Below are positions 1 through 7,673 of a stretch of 42,326 nucleotides of DNA, in pieces. Origin of the DNA: Trichodesmium sp. MAG_R02 (lineage in GTDB: Bacteria > Cyanobacteriota > Cyanobacteriia > Cyanobacteriales > Microcoleaceae); NCBI GenBank assembly GCA_023356605.1, contig JAKQYE010000020.1, positions 1-42,326 on the forward strand, read 5' to 3'. Each line of letters begins with the position of its first letter. The stretch's first letter is position 1. Under the pieces are notes generated by a model. It did not search any database, was not told where the DNA came from, and worked only from the letters and a program-made list of their open reading frames with translations. The position numbers and the translations under genes are program-made.

Positions 1-212
1 CTGCCACCTACCACCTAACACCTGCCACCTAACACCTAACACCTGCCACCTAACACCTGCCACCTAACACCTGCCACCTGCCACCTACCACCTAACACCT
101 GCCACCTAACACCTGCCACCTGCCACCTAACACCTGCCACCTAACACCTGCCACCTGCTACCTGCCACCTGCCACCTAACACCTAACACCTAACACCTAA
201 CACCTAACACCT
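1..212. repeat. Heptanucleotide short tandem repeat array
   Basis: Continuous array of 7-base units alternating between ACACCTA, CCACCTG and CCACCTA variants. It runs from the window edge to 12 bases before the first gene. The same units recur at 1651-1687, 2413-2565, 4202-4235 (inverted) and in short form near 4624 and 4705. Heptamer short tandem repeats of this kind are known from filamentous cyanobacteria. The array is in front of an ATPase gene, so the GTG start chosen for that gene follows it almost directly. Confidence 0.95.
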
Positions 213-223
213 AATAACTAAAA

Positions 224-1387
224 GTGGACAAACAACCTATTGATAATTTAACTATTCATCGTTTTCGAGGTATACGAGATTTGACTTTGGAAAATTTAGG
301 TCAAATAAATTTATTAGTTGGTATTAATAATTCAGGGAAAACAACTGTTTTAGAAGCAATTTATACTTACTGTAATTCTTTAGATCCTTTGGCATGGTTA
401 AATACTGCTTGGCGAAGAGAAATTAAATCTTCTCGTAAATCAAAATTAGAATCTCTTAAGTGGTTATTTCCTCAAAATATTCAAAATAATTCAGATTACT
501 TTTATCAAGGAGAAACCAAAGTTTCTGGTAATGGTAATTTTGGTGTGGTAGAGTCAAAAGCAACTTATCAAGAATTTGAAGAAATTTGGGATTCCACAAA
601 AGATAGTAATGAAGAAGATGAGGAAGAAAATCTGATGGATGACAGGGATAATGATAATAATGAAGTTAGACGTGGTGCAGATTTAAAGCTAACATTTACC
701 CCCTCAAAGCTAATATCTAAACTTGATATATTTGAGGATAAAAATCAGGAACTACCTATATCTAAAGAGTTTAAAATCTGGGAAAATCAACCATTAACTA
801 TTTTGAATAAATATAGAAGCAATTGGCTATCAGTTGATACAATTACTCCTTTTTCTCATAGGACGGAACAGTTGCAAATTAAACTCTTAACAGATGCAAT
901 TTTAAAAAATCTTAAGCCAGAGATAGTTGAATTAATTTCAATGATTGATTCGGAAATTATTGATTTAGATATTCTTGACCCCACAGGTAAAAAATCCCGC
1001 CTTTATGTAATTCATAAAACCTTAGGTTTTACCCCATTGAGTGCTTTTGGCGATGGTGTTCGTCGGTTATTATTTATGGCTTTAACTATAGCTAAGTTAA
1101 AGGATGGTATTTTGCTAATTGATGAACTGGAAACAGCTATTCATACTGAGGCTTTACTTTCTTCATTTTCTTGGTTAGTTAAGTGGTGTAGAGAAATGAA
1201 TATACAGTTATTTGCTACTACCCATAGTTTAGAAACTGTTGATGCAATGTTGAATGCTAGTGAATTAAAAAATGATTTAGTTTTATATCGTTTATATCAA
1301 AAAGATCTGGAAACTCAAGCAATTAGAATTGACCAGGTTAAACTAACTAGAATCCGAGAAAATTTAGGCTTGGAAGTAAGATGGTAA
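224..1387 (+). CDS. AAA family ATPase (ABC/OLD-like), 387 aa
   Basis: ATP-hydrolysing protein of the AAA_21/OLD-like group, soluble, with no membrane segment. Walker A is GINNSGKTT near residues 33-41. The Walker B region is ILLIDELETAIH near 299-310, followed by a switch histidine in ATTHSLETVD. A charged, acidic linker (EEDEEEN, DDRDNDNNE) lies in the middle of the ATPase fold. The GTG start at 224 is the only reasonable one, because an in-frame TAA lies nine bases upstream. The 3' end overlaps a second ORF by seven bases, which suggests translational coupling. In related loci the partner is a TOPRIM-like DUF3226 protein, and such ATPase/TOPRIM pairs often act as nuclease systems in phage defence. 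Here the partner is truncated, so the pair may no longer work. Family assignment is sure; the biological role is inferred. Confidence 0.85.
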   Translation: MDKQPIDNLTIHRFRGIRDLTLENLGQINLLVGINNSGKTTVLEAIYTYCNSLDPLAWLNTAWRREIKSSRKSKLESLKWLFPQNIQNNSDYFYQGETKVSGNGNFGVVESKATYQEFEEIWDSTKDSNEEDEEENLMDDRDNDNNEVRRGADLKLTFTPSKLISKLDIFEDKNQELPISKEFKIWENQPLTILNKYRSNWLSVDTITPFSHRTEQLQIKLLTDAILKNLKPEIVELISMIDSEIIDLDILDPTGKKSRLYVIHKTLGFTPLSAFGDGVRRLLFMALTIAKLKDGILLIDELETAIHTEALLSSFSWLVKWCREMNIQLFATTHSLETVDAMLNASELKNDLVLYRLYQKDLETQAIRIDQVKLTRIRENLGLEVRW

Positions 1388-1485
1388 AATATGCAATTAT
1401 TGCCTTAGAAGGTAATCACGATCAAGCATTAGTAGGTAAATTATTAAAAGTTTTAGGTTTTAAAAGTGAGGAAGTAATAAATTGA
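1381..1485 (+). pseudogene. Truncated DUF3226-like partner of the upstream ATPase
   Basis: An ATG at 1381 lies inside the last codons of the ATPase gene (overlap ATGGTAA) and opens a 34-residue frame ending at TGA 1483-1485. The peptide begins MVKYAIIALEGNHDQALVG, which resembles the N-terminus of DUF3226 (TOPRIM-like) proteins; these normally run to about 200 residues. The rest of the domain cannot be found in any frame before the HicA gene, although the following roughly 150 bases are AT-rich and coding-like in composition. I call it a 5' remnant. The family call rests on this short stretch only. Confidence 0.55.
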
Positions 1486-1762
1486 CTCAAACTAACAAAC
1501 TAAAAGTCACAGAATTATTTGCCACAATAGGTGGTTAAAGTAATACTTGAAAATTCAAAACTTTGATATGACAGGAATTTCAGGAAATTATTTGACATCT
1601 AAAGTTGGCAACTACATCTGGTTATTGCTTGAAGAGCGATCGCTAAACCGACTGCCACCTAACACCTAACACCTACCACCTGCCAGGTGGGTTTCTTACT
1701 CCTTCCCTGAAAATACTTTTTCAGCAAACCCTAACTACTCTTAATTTTCTTGGTTTCATGTA
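1486..1762. other. Gene-free gap with short heptamer tract
   Basis: Contains no recognisable gene. It may include decayed remains of the DUF3226-like partner. A GCGATCGC palindrome lies near 1637, and a short heptamer tract (ACACCTA/CCACCTG units) occupies 1651-1687. Confidence 0.6.
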
Positions 1763-1960
1763 CTAGAAAAACTTAGGTAGTCCTGCTTGTTTTAAAGCGG
1801 CATTAGCTGTATGGCGCGATTTAATAGAATTATCTACTACAAATCGGTGTTGGGTAATTGGACTATACCAAATTTCATGGTCTCCTTTACCCTGCCTTTC
1901 GAAATAGCAACCTGCTTGTCTAAGAATTTTCTTTAATTTAGCAGTCAGTGATAATGCCAT
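1763..1960 (-). CDS. hicA: HicA-family mRNA interferase toxin, 65 aa
   Basis: Small double-stranded-RNA-binding-fold toxin that cleaves mRNA when released from its antitoxin. The length (65 aa) is typical of HicA. The family signature is visible: an N-terminal helix (AKLKKILRQAG), then ERQGKGDHEIWYSP with the conserved histidine at residue 28, and a C-terminal HTANAALKQAGL helix. It starts one base after the stop codon of the antitoxin gene, so the two are co-transcribed in the order antitoxin then toxin. That order is less common than toxin-first for hicAB but is frequent in cyanobacterial DUF1902/HicA pairs. Confidence 0.9.
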   Translation of the reverse strand: MALSLTAKLKKILRQAGCYFERQGKGDHEIWYSPITQHRFVVDNSIKSRHTANAALKQAGLPKFF

Positions 1961-1961
1961 T

Positions 1962-2210
1962 TTAGGAAGCTACTTTAATTTTTTCTTCTCGATGACTGGT
2001 TAGTTGAAATTCAATATTCCCAACATAATCATAGGAAATTATATTGTTCAAAACCATTAATTCTGGAATTATTTCCCGGAGTTTCTGAGTGAGTGCTTCA
2101 ATGGTATCTGCTTCTGTTGCTAGTCCAGGAACATCTGTACTTGTTGCTACCCAAACTTTTGCTTCTGCATCCCAGAATGATTCTACTTGACAGGTGATTC
2201 GCTGATCCAT
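1962..2210 (-). CDS. hicB: HicB-like antitoxin (DUF1902), 82 aa
   Basis: Partner antitoxin of the adjacent HicA toxin. The N-terminal half carries the partial-RNase-H-fold pattern of HicB/DUF1902: CQVESFWDAEAKVWVATSTD followed by VPGLATEADTIEAL and a helix KLREIIPELM. No separate C-terminal helix-turn-helix can be seen, so DNA binding, if any, must come from the 30-residue tail. The ATG at 2208-2210 is the only good start. It is the first gene of a two-gene minus-strand operon, and the region upstream (2211-2290) is AT-rich and could hold the promoter. Function is inferred from the toxin neighbour and the fold signature. Confidence 0.85.
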   Translation of the reverse strand: MDQRITCQVESFWDAEAKVWVATSTDVPGLATEADTIEALTQKLREIIPELMVLNNIISYDYVGNIEFQLTSHREEKIKVAS

Positions 2211-2289
2211 AAAAAAGATTTATAATTAGATATTATTTATAGGGATTTGAGAATATATAGTTGATTATACACTATAGCACTATAGTAGC

Positions 2290-2419
2290 GAAACCCAACA
2301 AAGCTTAATTTTGCTTAGGTTCCCCTAACGGCATTCTGTAGTCGTCATACAATGGTTAAGGGCGAATGCCAAAAAGCCCCTACAATAGGAACTCTTATCT
2401 TTAAATACTGAATAACACC
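2290..2419. repeat. Dispersed repeat family C, copy 1
   Basis: About 130 bases, running from GAAACCCAACAAAGC to ACTGAATAACACC, nearly identical to 4489-4618 and partly to 4240-4432 and 16985-17016. It contains the short palindromic motif AAGGGCGAATGCC. It is non-coding, and its 3' end leads straight into the heptamer array. Confidence 0.85.
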
Positions 2420-2565
2420 TGCTACCTAAAACCTGCCACCTGCTACCTAACACCTAACACCTGCCACCTAACACCTGCCACCTAACACCTAACACCTAAC
2501 ACCTAACACCTAACACCTGCCACCTAACACCTGCCACCTACACCTAACACCTAACACCTAACACC
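2413..2565. repeat. Heptanucleotide short tandem repeat array
   Basis: Second large array of ACACCTA/CCACCTG units. It ends 10 bases before the ATG of the second ATPase gene, mirroring the arrangement at the first ATPase gene. No promoter can be recognised inside it. Confidence 0.95.
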
Positions 2566-2575
2566 GAAAGATTAA

Positions 2576-4054
2576 ATGAAGTTGCTAGTTAAAAACTTTG
2601 GTCCAATTTGTAACAATACTCAGACAATTGATTTGTCTAAAAAGTTTTACGTTTTTGTTGGTAATAATAATAGTGGAAAAACTTACATTTCTCAACTTTT
2701 GTGGGCAATTTTTAATCAAGAGGTAATTAAAAAGTTTGCTCGTTCTGTTCAACTAGAAATTTTGCCAATTATTATTCAGGATCAGGTTCATATTTCTCAA
2801 GATTTAGTGAATAATATTTTGTCGGAGTATGAGGTATTTCTCAAAGAAGAAGTCACTAATATATTTAATGTTCAGTCTACATATTTTGCTTCTAATCTAG
2901 AGATATCATTTCAATCAAATGGACTAGAAGAATTTAAAAAACGTAAATATCAAGGAAATTTTCTGGTTAATAATAAAGATTATAAAGACCTGGATTATTT
3001 GGTTGTTAATAAGCCTATAGATTCTTTATCAATAAATTTTGAACAAAAAACTGTGCCTGCAGATTTTTTTGATTTGTTTCCAAGAAAGGGTTTTGAAGAA
3101 GAACTAAAGCTAGAAATTCAAAGATGTTTAATTCTTTGTATAATGCATCTTTTACTAAATCATGAATATCAAACTTTCTTTGTGCCTTCTACTCGTCAAT
3201 TTTATCCAATTTTTTATAAATATATATATGATATAGAAAGAAAAAGACGTGAAGAAGATATGAAAAAAATTATGAGTTTAATTGAGCATAATAATAGGAA
3301 AAATCCGGATGAAATTAATCAGGATTATCTTCAAGAATTGAATTTATTTAAGAGACCTTACACTGAACCCATGAATTATGTCCTGGAAAAACTTTATTCT
3401 CTGAATCAAAATCTAGAAATAGTGCCACATTATCCAAATATTATTGAAAAACTTATAGAAATAATGGGGGGAAATATAGTCTTAAAAAGTTTAGAAGGCA
3501 TCTCCGAAATAGAATTTTATTTTAGATTTAGCAAAGAACACCTAGATTTACCAATGCACTTAACTTCTTCTTCTGTAAATCAGTTAACTTTGCTTTACCT
3601 ATATTTAAAATATTGGGCTGCTGAAAAGAATAATTTTCTCACCCTGGACGAACCGGAAGAAAATTTGCATCCAGAAAATCAAGTTAAATTAGTTGATTTA
3701 TTAATTCAGTTTGCTATCCAAAAAGATAATAAAGTATTAGTTACGACTCATAGTCCACTTCTTGCTAATGCTGTTAATAACTATATTTATTTGGATGTGC
3801 TGAAAAATGAATATAATGGTAATTTTATTGAGAAAATAGTTGAGGAAAATGGTCTCAAATATGTCTATACTGATAATTCTATTTCCCAGGATGATATTGG
3901 AGTTTACTTTTTTGATGGGAGTAGAATTATTGATTATGAAGCTGATGAATATGGAGTTTACTTTAGAAATTTTCGAGAAATAATAGATTCTCTAGATAAA
4001 ACTAGAAAAATATTAACGGACTATATCTATCTAAAAGAAACTGGAGATGAGTAA
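2576..4054 (+). CDS. AAA family ATPase (ABC-like), 492 aa
   Basis: Soluble ATP-binding protein of the AAA_15/AAA_21 type. Walker A is GNNNSGKTY near residues 29-37. Walker B is FLTLDEPEENLHPENQ near 355-370, with the switch histidine in VTTHSPLLANAV. The insert between the two halves is long (about 320 residues) and partly charged (ERKRREEDMKK), as in SMC/OLD-like ATPases that use it for dimerisation or substrate contact. It does not resemble the first ATPase in this window beyond the ATPase motifs. The ATG at 2576 follows the heptamer array directly; a purine stretch (GAAAGA) lies just upstream. It overlaps a small ORF by eight bases. A defence role is plausible from family and context but unproven. 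Confidence 0.85.
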   Translation: MKLLVKNFGPICNNTQTIDLSKKFYVFVGNNNSGKTYISQLLWAIFNQEVIKKFARSVQLEILPIIIQDQVHISQDLVNNILSEYEVFLKEEVTNIFNVQSTYFASNLEISFQSNGLEEFKKRKYQGNFLVNNKDYKDLDYLVVNKPIDSLSINFEQKTVPADFFDLFPRKGFEEELKLEIQRCLILCIMHLLLNHEYQTFFVPSTRQFYPIFYKYIYDIERKRREEDMKKIMSLIEHNNRKNPDEINQDYLQELNLFKRPYTEPMNYVLEKLYSLNQNLEIVPHYPNIIEKLIEIMGGNIVLKSLEGISEIEFYFRFSKEHLDLPMHLTSSSVNQLTLLYLYLKYWAAEKNNFLTLDEPEENLHPENQVKLVDLLIQFAIQKDNKVLVTTHSPLLANAVNNYIYLDVLKNEYNGNFIEKIVEENGLKYVYTDNSISQDDIGVYFFDGSRIIDYEADEYGVYFRNFREIIDSLDKTRKILTDYIYLKETGDE

Positions 4055-4214
4055 AAAAAGAAACAAATTTTTAATTATTAATCAGGGGAATGGAAACGAT
4101 TCTTTTTTAGTTAGAAACGAATTTCATAAAGCTTTAGCTAAGGAAAGGTTGATAGAAGAAATATTGTTAGAGAATGAGTTGATAGAAATTAAAGAAGTAG
4201 GTATTAGGTGTTAG
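4047..4214 (+). CDS. Small ORF overlapping the ATPase, probably truncated, 55 aa
   Basis: The ATG at 4047 overlaps the ATPase stop (ATGAGTAA), giving a coupled start. The 55-residue product starts MSKKRNKFLIINQGNGNDSF and is rich in Lys and Glu. Its last codons (VGIRC) are read from the inverted heptamer array that begins at 4202, so the original C-terminus has been replaced or cut off by repeat DNA. I do not recognise the family. By position it is the expected partner subunit of the ATPase, and its length suggests a remnant. Confidence 0.5.
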   Translation: MSKKRNKFLIINQGNGNDSFLVRNEFHKALAKERLIEEILLENELIEIKEVGIRC

Positions 4215-4235
4215 GTGTTAGGTGTTAGGTGTTCG
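4202..4235. repeat. Inverted heptamer tract
   Basis: Four to five copies of TTAGGTG, the reverse complement of the unit seen at 1-212 and 2413-2565. It supplies the stop codon of the small ORF before it. Confidence 0.9.
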
Positions 4236-4239
4236 GAGT

Positions 4240-4432
4240 AATATAAATCTGTTGTCATCATACAATGGTTAAGGGCGAATGCCAGAAAGCCTCTAGAATA
4301 GGGACTCTTATCTTTACAGCAGTTTTCATATCCCTCGAACACAGTAGGGACGCCCTTATGCAACGTCCCTACAAGGTTTTGGTTATGGCGATGTAGTGCA
4401 TCAATTTGAAAAGCGCTGTAAATACTGAATAA
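4240..4432. repeat. Dispersed repeat C, copy 2, split by a MITE
   Basis: A 5'-truncated copy of repeat C (CATCATACAATGG to ACTGAATAACAC) carrying an inserted 102-base element at 4317-4418. The uninterrupted copies at 2290-2419 and 4489-4618 give the pre-insertion sequence. Confidence 0.85.
4317..4418. mobile_element. MITE family B, copy 1 (TA target duplication)
   Basis: A 102-base palindromic element that starts CAGCAGTTTTCAT and ends GAAAAGCGCTG, flanked by TA on each side. The centre is an inverted repeat around GTAGGGACG...CGTCCCTAC. Comparison with the empty site in the sister repeat (CTTTAAATACTG) shows exactly one TA duplicated. TA duplication and non-coding content fit a MITE moved by an IS630/Tc1-mariner type transposase. 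No such transposase is in the window. Confidence 0.85.
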
Positions 4433-4488
4433 CACTGACTTCCACCTGCCACACCCACCAGACCATGTAGGTTGGGTAGAATGGCAGT

Positions 4489-4618
4489 GAAACCCAATAA
4501 AGCTTAATTTTGCTTAGGTTCCCCTAACGGCATTCTGTAGTCGTCATACAATGGTTAAGGGCGAATGCCAAAAAGCCCCTACAATAGGGACTCTGATCTT
4601 TAAATACTGAATAACACC
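4489..4618. repeat. Dispersed repeat family C, copy 3
   Basis: Nearly identical to 2290-2419 and carries the empty MITE target site at CTTTAAATACTG. The surrounding stretch 4433-4925 holds only short heptamer pieces (4624-4648, 4705-4723) and unrecognised AT-rich DNA up to the next gene. Confidence 0.85.
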
Positions 4619-4925
4619 GACTCTCACCTAACACCTAACACCTGCTACTAAAACTCAGTTATAGCAATAAATATTTGTCTCAATATAAATTAAAATAACT
4701 ATAAAACCTAAAACCTGCCACCTAATGGTTTAAAATAATCCCATGGCGAGGGAGAATATCTTGAGGGCCACTAATGGGAAGGCCATCAACATCCCTAAAG
4801 CTATCTCAAAATGGGAAATAATTTAATAACTGACAACTGATAAGTTATTGATAACTGAATTCTGTCGTTTCAAGCCAGATCATAGTATTTATATCTGCTA
4901 GAAACCCTAATGAAGGTCTGAAAAT

Positions 4926-6353
4926 ATGTTTGAAAAGTTCACGGAAAAAGCAATCAAAGCGATCATGTTGGCCCAAGAAGAAGGTCGTCGCTTGGGACAT
5001 AACTTTGTAGGAACAGAACAAATCCTTCTGGGTTTAATTGGAGAAGGAACAGGGGTAGCAGCCAAAGTCCTGAAATCTATGGGTGTAAAACTAAAGGGTG
5101 CTCGACTTGAAGTGGAAAAGATAATTGGCCGTGGTTCGGGAGATGTAGGAGCAGAAATGCCATTTACTGATAAAGCTAAAAGAGTTTTAAAATTATCTCT
5201 GGAGGAAGCACGGCAATTAGAACATAATTACATTGGGACAGAGCATTTACTTTTAGGTTTAATTCGAGAAGGAGAAGGAGTAGCTGCAAGAGTTCTGAAA
5301 AATTTAGGAGTAGATATCTCTAAAGTCCGCACTCAAGTGATTCAAATGTTGGATGAGATTGCTGAGGTAGAGGAGGATATTAGTCAGAAGTCTGAAAAGA
5401 TCTTTGAACGGTTCACGGAAAAAGCAATCAAAGCGATCATGTTGGCCCAAGAAGAAGCTCGTCGCTTGGGACATAACTTTGTAGGAACAGAACAAATCCT
5501 TCTGGGTTTAATTGGAGAAGGAACAGGGGTAGCGGCCAAAGTCCTGAAATCTATGGGTGTAAAACTAAAGGATGCTCGACTTGAAGTGGAAAAGATAATT
5601 GGCCGTGCTTCGGGATTTACACCAGCAGAAATTCCATTTACTCCCAGAACTAAAAGAGTTTTAGAATTCTCTCTGGAGGAAGCACAGCAATTAGAGCATA
5701 GTTACGTTGGGACAGAGCATTTACTTTTAGGTTTAATTCGAGATAGAAGAAAAGAAGCAGTAGCTGCAAGAGTTCTGGAAAATTTAGGAGTAGATATCTC
5801 TAAAGTCCGCACTCAAGTGATTCAAATGTTGGGTGAGATTGCTGAGGTAGAGGAGAATATTAGTCAAGATGATAGTAACAGTCCACAGGATAATAATACT
5901 AATACTTTTTTATCTGAAAATATGTTTGAAAAGTTCACGGAAAAAGCAATCAAAGTGATCATGTTGGCCCAAGAAGAAGCTCGTCGCTTGGGACATAACT
6001 TTGTAGGAACAGAACAAATCCTTCTGGGTTTAATTGGAGAAGGAACAGGGGTAGCGGCTAAAGTCCTGAGATCTATGGGTGTAAAACTAAAGGATGCTCG
6101 ACTTGAAGTGGAAAAGATAATTGGCCGTGGCTCGGGATATGTAGGAGCAGAAATTCCATTTACTCCCAGAGCTAAAAGAGTTTTAGAATTATCTTTGGAG
6201 GAAGCACAGCAATTAGAACATAGTTACGTTGGGACAGAGCATTTACTTTTAGGTTTAATTCGAGAAGGAGAAGGAGTAGCTGTAAGGGTTCTGGTGGAAA
6301 ATTTAGGAGTAGATATCTCTAAAGTCCGCACTCAAGTGATTCAAATGTTGGGT
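4926..6353 (+). repeat. Three tandem ClpC N-domain coding copies
   Basis: Near-identical DNA copies of a roughly 430-base segment at 4926-5354, 5403-5831 and 5922-6353. Two more copies lie at 8967-9389 and 9441-9863 in the next ORF. Long stretches are identical between copies, for example the bases around AACAAATCCTTCTGGGTTTA. This indicates recent amplification or ongoing gene conversion. Confidence 0.9.
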
Positions 6354-7637
6354 GAGATTGCTGAGGTAGAGGAGAATATTAGTCAGGATGATAGTAATAC
6401 TCCACAGGATGACAGTAATACTCCACAGGATAATAATACTAATACTCTTTTATTTGATGACATTGAAAAACTGAAAGCTTTTATTAAAGATAATATCAAA
6501 GAAGAACTGAAAACGATTAGTGAAAATAATAAGATCAATAATTACAGCCAACATATTGCTAAAAAATTCAATGAAAATCAGCCTCAATTTTCATTTGATG
6601 ATATTGGTGGGGCTGCACAAGCTAAGGAAGAACTAAAAACTATTATTGAGTTTATCCGAAATCCAGAATATTTTCAAAGTCTCGGGGCGCGCATGCCAAA
6701 AGGGATTATTTTAGAAGGTCTTCCTGGTACTGGTAAAACTTTATTAGCTAAGGCTGTTGCCTCTGAATCAAATGCTCATTTCTTTTATATGAGTGCCTCC
6801 GAATTTGTGGAGTTATACGTTGGGGTCGGTGCTAGTCGAGTACGAGATTTATTTAATGAAGCAAAGAAAAACCAGCCGGCAATTATCTATATTGATGAAC
6901 TGGATGCTGTAGGTCAGCATCGTAATTCATCTTCAGGTGCAAATGAAGAGCGCAACAATACTCTGAATCAATTATTAACAGAATTAGATGGTTTTGAGTC
7001 ATGTCAAAGAATTTTTGTGATGGCTTCAACTAATAGGGGTGATATGTTAGATGCTGCTCTTGTGCGACCTGGCAGATTTGATAAGCGCATAGTTGTCGAT
7101 CTTCCTAGTTTTGCCGAACGCTGTCAAATTTTGGAGATTCATCTTCAAAATAAGAAGATTGCAGAGGATGTCAATATTGAGGATATTGCCCGCTATACTA
7201 TTGATTTTAGTGGGGCAGAATTGGCTAATATTGTTAATCAAGCAGCTATTTTGGCGGCCAAGAATAAATGTGACTCTATTAATCAACATTTACTGGAAGA
7301 GACAACAAAAGCACAGGGAGCTATTGTTCCATCTGCTATCAATGTACAACAATTAAAACAAGATATTAGTAAAGAAATAGTGGGGCAAAATGCGGCTTTA
7401 ACAGCTATTGCATGGTCTGTTTGTTCTCATTATGCTAATATTTTTTCCCGTTCTGAGTCTGGGGTTAGCTATGGCAATAAGCCTAATCTCTTTTTATATG
7501 GACCTCCTGGCAGTGGAAAAACTGCTATTATTAAAGCTACGGCCAAAACCCTGGAAGTACCTTTTGTGGAAATGACGGCTAGTGGTTTGGTTAAAGAACA
7601 AGCATATGTGCAAAAAATCTTAAATCGGTTGTTGTGA
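4926..7637 (+). CDS. Triple ClpC N-domain / FtsH-like AAA+ / ClpX-like AAA+ protein, N-terminal part of a giant frame, 903 aa
   Basis: Three tandem ClpC-type Clp_N domains lie at about residues 1-143, 160-302 and 333-476. Each has both half-repeats (signatures [15 protein letters not shown] and [11 protein letters not shown]) and they are joined by Asp/Ser/Asn-rich linkers. An FtsH-like AAA+ module spans about 555-790: Walker A GLPGTGKT 598-605, pore loop FVELYVGVG, Walker B IIYIDELD 653-660, sensor ASTNR 700-704, arginine fingers RPGRFD 714-719. FtsH's membrane segments and HEXXH zinc protease are absent. A second, ClpX-like AAA+ starts near 850 with Walker A GPPGSGKT 859-866 and a YV pore-loop motif. 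The frame stops at TGA 7635-7637, between Walker A and Walker B of that module, and the same frame continues after it. The start is ATG 4926, which matches the ClpC N-terminus, with GAAGG upstream. The product would bind and unfold proteins, with degradation done by the CHAT domain encoded downstream. Confidence 0.9.
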   Translation: MFEKFTEKAIKAIMLAQEEGRRLGHNFVGTEQILLGLIGEGTGVAAKVLKSMGVKLKGARLEVEKIIGRGSGDVGAEMPFTDKAKRVLKLSLEEARQLEHNYIGTEHLLLGLIREGEGVAARVLKNLGVDISKVRTQVIQMLDEIAEVEEDISQKSEKIFERFTEKAIKAIMLAQEEARRLGHNFVGTEQILLGLIGEGTGVAAKVLKSMGVKLKDARLEVEKIIGRASGFTPAEIPFTPRTKRVLEFSLEEAQQLEHSYVGTEHLLLGLIRDRRKEAVAARVLENLGVDISKVRTQVIQMLGEIAEVEENISQDDSNSPQDNNTNTFLSENMFEKFTEKAIKVIMLAQEEARRLGHNFVGTEQILLGLIGEGTGVAAKVLRSMGVKLKDARLEVEKIIGRGSGYVGAEIPFTPRAKRVLELSLEEAQQLEHSYVGTEHLLLGLIREGEGVAVRVLVENLGVDISKVRTQVIQMLGEIAEVEENISQDDSNTPQDDSNTPQDNNTNTLLFDDIEKLKAFIKDNIKEELKTISENNKINNYSQHIAKKFNENQPQFSFDDIGGAAQAKEELKTIIEFIRNPEYFQSLGARMPKGIILEGLPGTGKTLLAKAVASESNAHFFYMSASEFVELYVGVGASRVRDLFNEAKKNQPAIIYIDELDAVGQHRNSSSGANEERNNTLNQLLTELDGFESCQRIFVMASTNRGDMLDAALVRPGRFDKRIVVDLPSFAERCQILEIHLQNKKIAEDVNIEDIARYTIDFSGAELANIVNQAAILAAKNKCDSINQHLLEETTKAQGAIVPSAINVQQLKQDISKEIVGQNAALTAIAWSVCSHYANIFSRSESGVSYGNKPNLFLYGPPGSGKTAIIKATAKTLEVPFVEMTASGLVKEQAYVQKILNRLL
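7635..7637 (+). other. In-frame TGA splitting the giant AAA+/TPR/CHAT frame
   Basis: Reading the same frame through this TGA gives LNRLL[18 protein letters not shown]. This aligns with the ClpX segment between the Walker motifs, where LLQ(A/K)xDYDVxxAQRGI is expected. The frame then stays open to 15329, and the next ATG (7674) lies 12 codons later without a clear ribosome binding site. The possibilities are a point nonsense mutation, a sequencing error, stop-codon readthrough, or a true split gene. Confidence 0.9.
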
Positions 7638-7673
7638 GAGGCTAATGATGATATTCGACGGGCTGAATGCGGG

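Noticed and set aside
1-2565. Heptamer arrays as a possible CRISPR
   Set aside because: The units are 7 bases with no spacers of constant length and no cas genes are near; they are simple tandem repeats.
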